DNA from: Catalinimonas alkaloidigena
GTDB taxonomy: Bacteria > Bacteroidota > Bacteroidia > Cytophagales > Flexibacteraceae
Length of the DNA: 64,000 nucleotides
NCBI RefSeq assembly: GCF_900100765.1
Contig: NZ_FNFO01000005.1
Coordinates: forward strand, 186,001-250,000
Direction of reading: 5' to 3'
Under the pieces are notes generated by a model, which was not told the DNA's origin, made no database searches, and saw only the letters and a list, made by a program, of their open reading frames with translations. A program made the translations under genes and the position numbers. Positions 34,399 through 40,656 of the stretch are shown here, in pieces. Every line of letters starts with the position of its first letter. Positions within the stretch are counted from its first letter, which is position 1.

Positions 34399-35919
34399 AT
34401 GCATAAACTTGTTCTGAGTGTGGCGCTATTCGGCATGGTCGCCTGCGCCAAAAATCCCGCTACCGACCCGACTCCGCAGCTAATCACCACGACCTATACG
34501 GAGAGCGACGAAGACTTTCCTAACCCGGAACGGGGTTTCTACCGCTACTCCGAAACCCACGTCGATGCCTACACCCCGCTCGATGCAACGGAACTGGCGT
34601 CGTACCGCCAGCCGCAAACGGTGAGCGGCGCGCGTTACAGCGTGCCCAGTACGCTGGTGTTTCGGTATTACGTACTCGACGGCTACACGGACCAACCGCT
34701 GCCAGCCGAGTTTCTGAGCCGGATGGAGACCGACTTTGCGGCCGTGCGGCAGGCGGGCGTCAAGCTGATTCCCCGGTTTGCCTACACCGTTGCCGCCCGG
34801 GCGGGCAACTGTCCCGAAGGCTTTGCCTGCCCACCCTACGGCGACGCGCCGAAAGAGGTCGTGCTGAACCACATTGCGCAACTCAAACCGGTGCTGCGCG
34901 CAAACAGCGACGTGATTGCCTGCCTGCAAATGGGCTTTATCGGCATCTGGGGCGAGAATTACTACACCGATTATTTCGGCGATCCCTCGACCAACGCAAC
35001 GCAGGGCAAGTTTCTGGACGAGAACTGGCAGGATCGGACCGAAGTGCTCCAGGCCCTTCTCGACGCGCTGCCCGACGACCGGATGGTGCAGGTACGGACG
35101 CCACAGATGAAACAGCGGGCAGTATACGGCGTCAACGCGCCGGTCTCGGCGGCGGCACTCCAGGAATCGGAAGCGTTCGAAGCCACCGACAAAGCGAGGA
35201 TCGGCTTTCACAACGACTGTTTTCAGGCCAGCGCTACCGACTACGGCACGTTTGAAGATTACGGCAACTCGTCGACGCCCCGCAAGGACGCCAACACCGC
35301 CCTGCGCAATTATGCCAAGATGGACAGCCGCTATACGGTGGTGGGCGGGGAAACGTGCAGCGATGCCTACAGTCCGCAGAACGACTGTGCCCCCGCCGGA
35401 CAGGCCGAAGAGGCGTTTCGGGAGATGCACTACAGCTACCTCAATGCGGCTTACAACGTGGACGTCAATAACGATTGGGTCGACGGCGGTTGCATGGCCA
35501 GCATCCAGCGCAAGCTCGGCTACCGGCTGGTGCTGCGGGAAGCGACCCTGCCCGACCGCGTGGCGAAAGGCGACACGCTGGCCGTTTCGCTTGCGCTGGA
35601 AAACCTCGGGTACGCCTCGCCCTACAACCCGCGGCCGGTGCAGCTGGTCTTGCGTCAGGACGCCACGCAACAGCAATTTTCGTTTCCGTTCGCGACCGAC
35701 ATCCGTCGCTGGTTTACCGGGTCCGTTTCGCTCGATGCCTCGTTTATCGTCCCCGATACCCTCCCGGCCGGCGACTACGAAATGTTCTTACAGTTGCCCG
35801 ACGCCGCCACCGATCTGGCTACCCGCCCGGAATACAGCATTCGCCTGGCCAACGAAAACGTCTGGGAAGCGGCTACCGGCTACAACGCCCTCCAGCACAC
35901 GCTCACCGTAACGGAATGA
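34399..35919 (+). CDS. DUF4874/DUF4832 lipoprotein, candidate glycosidase
   Basis: 506 residues from MHKLVLSVALFGMVACAK (lipobox). The N-terminal part (about 25-300) looks like the TIM-barrel DUF4874: FPNPERGFYRYSETH, FRYYVLDGYTDQPLPAEFL, GVKLIPRFAYTV, IACLQMGFIGIWGENYYTDYFGDPS, VQVRTPQMK, and IGFHNDCFQASATDYGTF. The rest matches DUF4832 (GGETCSDAYSPQNDC, MHYSYLNAAYNVDVNNDWVDGG, then a beta-domain). The conserved Glu of GIWGE and the acidic residues at strand ends look catalytic, but I know of no proven activity, so hydrolase is an inference. It lies between the SusCD operon and the LacI gene, hence probably part of the locus. Confidence 0.72.
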   Translation: MHKLVLSVALFGMVACAKNPATDPTPQLITTTYTESDEDFPNPERGFYRYSETHVDAYTPLDATELASYRQPQTVSGARYSVPSTLVFRYYVLDGYTDQPLPAEFLSRMETDFAAVRQAGVKLIPRFAYTVAARAGNCPEGFACPPYGDAPKEVVLNHIAQLKPVLRANSDVIACLQMGFIGIWGENYYTDYFGDPSTNATQGKFLDENWQDRTEVLQALLDALPDDRMVQVRTPQMKQRAVYGVNAPVSAAALQESEAFEATDKARIGFHNDCFQASATDYGTFEDYGNSSTPRKDANTALRNYAKMDSRYTVVGGETCSDAYSPQNDCAPAGQAEEAFREMHYSYLNAAYNVDVNNDWVDGGCMASIQRKLGYRLVLREATLPDRVAKGDTLAVSLALENLGYASPYNPRPVQLVLRQDATQQQFSFPFATDIRRWFTGSVSLDASFIVPDTLPAGDYEMFLQLPDAATDLATRPEYSIRLANENVWEAATGYNALQHTLTVTE

Positions 35920-35921
35920 AG

Positions 35922-35991
35922 ACAGGGCGTAGGACAAAGAGCAGAGTGCTAAGGGCAGAGCGGGAGGCGTTGGGCGCTAAGCGTTAAGAGC
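35922..35991 (+). repeat. Ten degenerate 7-base repeats
   Basis: The gap between the DUF4832 and lacI-type genes splits into ten consecutive heptamers: ACAGGGC, GTAGGAC, AAAGAGC, AGAGTGC, TAAGGGC, AGAGCGG, GAGGCGT, TGGGCGC, TAAGCGT, TAAGAGC. Loose consensus (T/A)A(A/G)GnGC. The period is exact although the units vary. Its position between two convergent genes leaves it free of coding. Confidence 0.5.
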
Positions 35992-36014
35992 TGCCGACTC
36001 AACGCTCGCCGTGC

Positions 36015-37019
36015 TCACCGCACGACGAGTTGGGGTTGCATGACGACTTCCTGACGCGTTTGCTGGTCGGGGTGTTCGATGGCTTCGATCAGGAGGCTGG
36101 CGGCTTTCTCGCCCATTTCGTAGGGAAATTGCTCGATGGAAGCAATGGGCGGGTGTTCGAGGTAAGAACAGAACGACAGATTGGAAAAACTGACGAAGAA
36201 GATATCCTCGTTGATGCGCAGTCCGCGCTGACGACAGACCTCCATCGCATCGAGGGCGATGTAGTCGTGAAAGGCCAGGATGGCCTGAGGCGGCTCGGGC
36301 AGGTCGAGCAGGGCCGCGGTTTTCTTGAGGGTATCTTCCCGGGTCAGGTTTAACCCGACGATGTAATGACGATTGACCGGAATTTCATGCTTCTGCAACG
36401 CCCGGGCGTAGCCGTTCAGCCGCTCGTCGGTGGCCTGGAGGGTCATGGGGCCGTTGAGCAACGCAATGTTGGTCAGCCCTTTCTGCACCAGGAAATCGAC
36501 CGCTTCGAAGGCGCCGCTCGTGATGTCCGAATAGACGCAACTGCTGTGCAAACGCTTGATCACCCGGTCGAAATAGACAATCGGGATGCCGTGTTCGTTG
36601 GCCCGGTCAAAGTGCCGGTACGTGTGCGTACCCGATGCCACCGACACCACAATGCCGTCGACGCCGTGCCGGATGAGCGACCGGATGGCCGTCCGCTCCC
36701 GCTCGAAATCGTTCCGCGACTGCACCACCAACACGCTGTAGCCTTTGTCGATCGTGGCATCTTCGATGCCCGTAATCGCCAGCGAAAAGAACTGTTCCGT
36801 CAGGTACGGCAACACCACCCCAATGTTGAACGTCCGGCGCTTTTTGAGCGAAATGGCCGTGGAATTGGGAATGTAGTTCAGCCGTTCGGCCAGTTCCTGC
36901 ACCTTTTCGCGCGTGCGCAGCCCGATCCGCGGGTGGTTTTGCAACGCCCGGGAAACGGTGGTAATCGAGATGCCCAACTGGCGGGCAATCTCTTTCATGG
37001 TCGTAGGAGAAGAGGGCAT
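36015..37019 (-). CDS. LacI-family repressor/activator of the amino-sugar locus
   Basis: 334 residues. N-terminal helix-turn-helix TMKEIARQLGISITTVSRALQNHPRIGLRTREKVQELAERLNYIPN and the hinge region ISLKKRRTFNIGVVLP, followed by a periplasmic-binding-protein-like sugar-sensing domain. The Met of MKEIA (36998) is an alternative start. It is divergent from the kinase operon; the shared control region carries two LacI-type operators, one identical to the operator before susC. It most likely responds to a sugar or sugar phosphate derived from the imported glycan and controls both halves of the locus and itself. Confidence 0.93.
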   Translation of the reverse strand: MPSSPTTMKEIARQLGISITTVSRALQNHPRIGLRTREKVQELAERLNYIPNSTAISLKKRRTFNIGVVLPYLTEQFFSLAITGIEDATIDKGYSVLVVQSRNDFERERTAIRSLIRHGVDGIVVSVASGTHTYRHFDRANEHGIPIVYFDRVIKRLHSSCVYSDITSGAFEAVDFLVQKGLTNIALLNGPMTLQATDERLNGYARALQKHEIPVNRHYIVGLNLTREDTLKKTAALLDLPEPPQAILAFHDYIALDAMEVCRQRGLRINEDIFFVSFSNLSFCSYLEHPPIASIEQFPYEMGEKAASLLIEAIEHPDQQTRQEVVMQPQLVVR

Positions 37020-37034
37020 GAGGAGCGCTTCGGA

Positions 37035-37072
37035 TTAACCTGCAATTTACGTCGCGTTAACCTGTAATTTAC
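37035..37072 (-). promoter_or_regulatory. 16-base direct repeat in the lacI-type gene leader
   Basis: TTAACCTGCAATTTAC (37035-37050) and TTAACCTGTAATTTAC (37057-37072), 15 of 16 bases identical and 22 bases apart. They lie between the operators and the lacI-type start codon, so a second control element or a local duplication of its promoter is possible. Confidence 0.5.
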
Positions 37073-37116
37073 AAGATATGTTGAAATGGCCCTGCGATCG
37101 GCGCTTTGCACAAGTT

Positions 37117-37153
37117 GCACAACCGTTTGTGCGTCGTGCGCAACCGATTAAGC
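37117..37153 (+). promoter_or_regulatory. Pair of LacI-type operators between lacI-type gene and kinase operon
   Basis: O3 GCACAACCGTTTGTGC (37117-37132) is identical to O1 at 28491. O4 GCGCAACCGATTAAGC (37138-37153) keeps the CAACCG core of O2. The starts are 21 bases apart, the same spacing as in O1/O2. TTGCACAA also occurs just upstream (37106-37113). The pair lies upstream of the promoter for the kinase gene. Confidence 0.75.
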
Positions 37154-37186
37154 AGCGTTTCCCGTTGCCGCCCCCCCGGCGACGAA

Positions 37187-37217
37187 TTGATTAAACCTAC
37201 GACAGATCGTTACTTTG
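37187..37217 (+). promoter_or_regulatory. Predicted promoter of the kinase operon
   Basis: TTG (37187-37189), 20 bases, TTACTTTG (37210-37217), the same arrangement as in the trp promoter. Predicted transcription start near 37224, leader about 78 bases. Operators O3/O4 end 33 bases upstream of the TTG, the same distance as O1/O2 before the susC promoter. Confidence 0.5.
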
Positions 37218-37301
37218 ACCTAGAATTATGACGATGATCCTGACTCTGCTCTTTTCACAATTACGCTTGCTGCGTTCCGTACGCCCTTCCTTTGCCGTCT
37301 T

Positions 37302-38423
37302 ATGCGCATGACCCCCTCTCCGCTTACCGTCTCGACGCCCGGACGGATCTGCCTCTTTGGCGAACACCAGGATTACCTGGGCCTGCCGGTGATTGCGGCG
37401 GCCATTTCGCGGCGCATCCGGATGACGGGCACACTGCGCCCCGACCGCCGGGTGGTGATCCAACTGCCCGACATCAACGCCCGCGAAACGTTCGAACTGG
37501 CCCCCACGCTGGCGTATGAAAAACCCCGCGACTATTTCCGCAGTGTGGTCAACATCCTGCAACGCGAAGGCGTCGCCATCGACCACGGCGTAGAAGTGAC
37601 GGTGCGCGGCGACATTCCGATCAATTCGGGGACGTCGAGTTCGTCGGCGCTGCTGGTCACGTGGATTCATTTTCTGCTCCGTTGTTTCGACGGCACGCTG
37701 GCGCAATCGCCGGAGGCCATCGGCGACATGACCTACCGGGCGGAAGTGCTGGAATTCGGGGAACCGGGCGGAATGATGGACCACTACTCGACCGCGCTGG
37801 GCAACGTGATGTATTTCGAGTCGCAACCCACGATCCACATCGAGAAATTCCGGCCGAGTCTGGGCACGTTCGTGTTGGGCGATTCGCTGGAACCGAAAGA
37901 TACGATCGGGATTCTGCGTCGGGTGAAGTACGGCATGCTCGAAGCCCTCCGGAAGATTCAGGCCTACGACCCGACGTTCGACCTGCACCACGCGCCCCAG
38001 GAAAGCGCCGCAGCGTACCGCACGATTCTGACGGCCGACGAGCTGCAACTGCTGCAAAGCAACCTGTCGGACCGCGACATTCTGCGCGACGCCAAACAGT
38101 TGCTGGAAAACGAAACCCTTTCCGACGAACGGCGCGGGCTGCACCTGGGTGCGTTGCTCAATCAGCACCAGGATAACCTGCGCGACGCCAAGCGCATTTC
38201 TACCCCGAAAATAGACGCCATGCTCGACGCCGCGCTTCGGGCCGGGGCGGTGGGCGGCAAAATCAACGGTTCGGGCGGCGGCGGCTGCATGTTTGCCTAC
38301 GCCCCCGACCAGCCCGAAGTGGTGGCCGAAGCCGTAGAGCGGGCGGGCGGAAAGGCCTACATCGTGACCGTCGACGAAGGCACCCGCGTCGAATCTCCTA
38401 CCGAAACCTTTGCCGTGAAATGA
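37302..38423 (+). CDS. GHMP-family sugar kinase (galactokinase-like)
   Basis: 373 residues; Met1 or Met3 may be the start. The three GHMP motifs are present: PGRICLFGEHQDYLG near residues 13-27 (galactokinase type, normally GRxNLIGEHTDY), IPINSGTSSSSALL near 110-123 (ATP loop), and KINGSGGGGCMFAYA near 322-336. The catalytic acidic residue may be in GEPGGMMDHYS. These enzymes phosphorylate C1 of a sugar. The Gln in HQDY in place of Thr, the shorter length and the neighbours (GH109, NagB) suggest a substrate other than galactose, perhaps N-acetylgalactosamine as in GALK2. That is an inference. First gene of a four-gene operon. Confidence 0.82.
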   Translation: MRMTPSPLTVSTPGRICLFGEHQDYLGLPVIAAAISRRIRMTGTLRPDRRVVIQLPDINARETFELAPTLAYEKPRDYFRSVVNILQREGVAIDHGVEVTVRGDIPINSGTSSSSALLVTWIHFLLRCFDGTLAQSPEAIGDMTYRAEVLEFGEPGGMMDHYSTALGNVMYFESQPTIHIEKFRPSLGTFVLGDSLEPKDTIGILRRVKYGMLEALRKIQAYDPTFDLHHAPQESAAAYRTILTADELQLLQSNLSDRDILRDAKQLLENETLSDERRGLHLGALLNQHQDNLRDAKRISTPKIDAMLDAALRAGAVGGKINGSGGGGCMFAYAPDQPEVVAEAVERAGGKAYIVTVDEGTRVESPTETFAVK

Positions 38424-39289
38424 AACCACGAATCTTGATCCTTGCCGGGGGGGTGGCCTCCCGCATGAAAAAAGCCGCCGAAGTGCAGGACATCGACCAG
38501 CATCTGCTGGACCAGGCCGACACCGTCAACAAAGGCATGATCGGGCTCGGTTACGCCGGTCGCCCTTTTATCGACTATCTGCTCTACAACGCCTACAAGG
38601 CGGGCATGGAAGAGGTATTGCTGCTGTTGCATCCGCAGGACGACGTAACCCAGCCGTATTACGAACGCATGATGGCCGAAGGCAATGCCTGGGGCCTGCA
38701 AATCCGCTTCGCACGGCAGCACATCGCGCCCGACCGCGCCAAACCGGCCGGCACTGCCGACGCGGTCTACCAGGCGCTGCAACAGCACCCCGACTGGCAT
38801 CAGGGCCGCCTGATTGTGTGCAACAGTGACAATCTTTATTCGATCGAAGCGATGCGGCAGCTCTGGGAGGGCGCGCACGCCAATGCCCTGATCGGCTACG
38901 ACCGCGACGCCCTCGACTTTCCGGAGGAGCGCATCCGCGCCTTCGCCCTGATCAAAAAAAACAAGGACGGTTTTCTGGAAGAGATCACCGAAAAACCTTC
39001 GGACGATGAGGTGGCCGAGGCCGTGCGCACGTGGGGACGCGTGGAAGTGAGCATGAACATCTTCGTTATGGAAGCCGCCGCGATGCTCCCATATTTCGCG
39101 ACGACGCCCTTCCATCCGGTGCGGAACGAAAAAGAGTTGCCCACGACCGTCAACCGATTTGTAAAAGAGCACCCGCTTTCGTTCTTTGTTGTTCCTCGGG
39201 CCGAAAAGGTGCCGGACCTGACCAGCAAGCAGGACATCCGCCTCGTACAGGATTACTTGTTCCACCATTACCAGGATTTTTCAGCATGA
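38420..39289 (+). CDS. Sugar-1-phosphate nucleotidyltransferase
   Basis: 289 residues. The N-terminal LILAGGVASRMKK is a diverged nucleotide-binding loop of NTP transferases. Further signatures are AGRPFIDYLLYNAYKAG, KPAGTADAVYQAL, IVCNSDNLYSIEAM (metal-binding Asp) and VSMNIFVMEAAAM. It would turn the sugar-1-phosphate made by the preceding kinase into an NDP-sugar. Its ATG overlaps the kinase stop (ATGA), so the two are translationally coupled, which supports one pathway. The nucleotide and sugar are not known; UTP plus GalNAc-1-phosphate or a similar pair would fit the locus. Confidence 0.82.
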   Translation: MKPRILILAGGVASRMKKAAEVQDIDQHLLDQADTVNKGMIGLGYAGRPFIDYLLYNAYKAGMEEVLLLLHPQDDVTQPYYERMMAEGNAWGLQIRFARQHIAPDRAKPAGTADAVYQALQQHPDWHQGRLIVCNSDNLYSIEAMRQLWEGAHANALIGYDRDALDFPEERIRAFALIKKNKDGFLEEITEKPSDDEVAEAVRTWGRVEVSMNIFVMEAAAMLPYFATTPFHPVRNEKELPTTVNRFVKEHPLSFFVVPRAEKVPDLTSKQDIRLVQDYLFHHYQDFSA

Positions 39290-40632
39290 ACTACCCCATT
39301 CAGCGGCGCGACTTTCTCCGTCAGTCTTCCGTTGCGGCCGCTGCCGCGGCCCTCTGGCCCCAGTCGCTCTACGCCCAACCCGACAAAAAAGTCCGTCTAG
39401 GCTTCATCGGCGTCGGTTTGCGTGGGCGCAACCACGTCCACAACGCCCTCGGCTTCGCAGACGTGGAAATCCCGGCCATCTGCGACGTTGATCCGGAAGC
39501 CATCGCCGCTACCCAGAAGCTGATTCGGGAATCGGGCCGGAAAGAAGCCGCGGCCTACGCCAAAGGCGACCACGATTTCGAGCGGATGCTGAAGCGCGAC
39601 GACCTCGATGGGGTGATCATCGCGACGCCGTGGGAGTGGCACGTGCCGATGGCGGTCGCAACAATGAAAGCTGGGAAATACGCCGGGGTGGAAGTATCGG
39701 CCACGGTGACGCTACAGGAATCGTGGGATCTGGTCGATACCTACGAAAAAACCGGGGCGCACTGCATGATTCTGGAGAATGTCTGCTACCGTCGCGACGT
39801 GATGGCCGTGCTCAACATGGTGCGCCAGGGCCTGTTCGGCGAGCTGATTCACCTGCAATGCGGCTACCAGCACGACTTGCGGCCGGTCAAGTTCAACAAC
39901 GGCAAACAGCCCTACGGAGGCGGCGTGGAATTCGGGGAGAAGGCGTTCAGCGAAGCCCGCTGGCGGACGCAACACTCGGTCGACCGGAACGGCGACCTGT
40001 ACCCGACACACGGCCTGGGGCCCGTCGCGCAGATGATCGACATCAATCGGGGCAACCAGTTTTTGTACCTAACCTCGATGGCTACCAAAAGCCGGGGGCT
40101 GCACAAATACATCGTCGACAACGGCGGCCCGAACCATCCCAACGCCAAGGTGCAGTTCAAGCTGGGCGACGTGGTGCAGACCATGATCAAATGCGCCAAC
40201 GGCGAAACCATCCTGATTACCCACGACACCAACTCGCCCCGCCCCTATTCGCTGGGCTTCCGGGTACAGGGCACGCAGGGCCTCTGGCTGGACGACGGCG
40301 ACCAGATTTACATCGAAGGCACGACCCAGACCAACGACGAGTGGGAATCGGACGCGGCTTACATGAAAACGTACGACCACCCCTACTGGCAGGCGTCGGC
40401 GTCGGTGGCCGAAGGAGCCGGGCACGGCGGCATGGACTACTTCGTGATCCGCGATTTTATCAACGCCGTGAAGACCCAAACCGCCCCGCCGATCGACGTC
40501 TACGATGCGGCGGCCTGGTCGGCAATCAGCCCGCTTTCCGAGCAATCGATCGCTCAGGGATCGGCTCCAATCGAAATTCCTGACTTCACTCGTGGGAAAT
40601 GGAAGTCAAACCGTCCTATCTTTGGGCTCTAA
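39286..40632 (+). CDS. GH109-type alpha-N-acetylgalactosaminidase (NAD-dependent), Tat-exported
   Basis: 448 residues. Twin-arginine signal MNYPIQRRDFLRQSS with cleavage after LYAQ, so it is exported folded with its cofactor. Rossmann motif LGFIGVGLRGRNHVHNAL and ICDVDPEAIAAT, followed by the GH109 blocks TPWEWHVPMAVATMKAGK, EVSATVTLQESWDLVDT, LENVCYRRDVMAVLNMV, GLFGELIHLQCGYQHDLR, YPTHGLGPVAQMIDINRGN, and GHGGMDYFVIRDFI. GH109 enzymes remove alpha-linked terminal GalNAc by a redox mechanism with tightly bound NAD. The start overlaps the preceding stop (ATGA). Gfo/Idh-type dehydrogenases are the alternative, but these blocks are typical of GH109. Confidence 0.88.
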   Translation: MNYPIQRRDFLRQSSVAAAAAALWPQSLYAQPDKKVRLGFIGVGLRGRNHVHNALGFADVEIPAICDVDPEAIAATQKLIRESGRKEAAAYAKGDHDFERMLKRDDLDGVIIATPWEWHVPMAVATMKAGKYAGVEVSATVTLQESWDLVDTYEKTGAHCMILENVCYRRDVMAVLNMVRQGLFGELIHLQCGYQHDLRPVKFNNGKQPYGGGVEFGEKAFSEARWRTQHSVDRNGDLYPTHGLGPVAQMIDINRGNQFLYLTSMATKSRGLHKYIVDNGGPNHPNAKVQFKLGDVVQTMIKCANGETILITHDTNSPRPYSLGFRVQGTQGLWLDDGDQIYIEGTTQTNDEWESDAAYMKTYDHPYWQASASVAEGAGHGGMDYFVIRDFINAVKTQTAPPIDVYDAAAWSAISPLSEQSIAQGSAPIEIPDFTRGKWKSNRPIFGL

Positions 40633-40656
40633 TCCAATCCATCCATCTGTATTACC

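Noticed and set aside
37228-37311. A 27-codon frame (MTMILTLLFSQLRLLRSVRP...) ending inside the start of the kinase gene
   Set aside because: It could be a coupling leader peptide, but it has no codon run or motif that implies regulation, and a short hydrophobic frame is easily found by chance.
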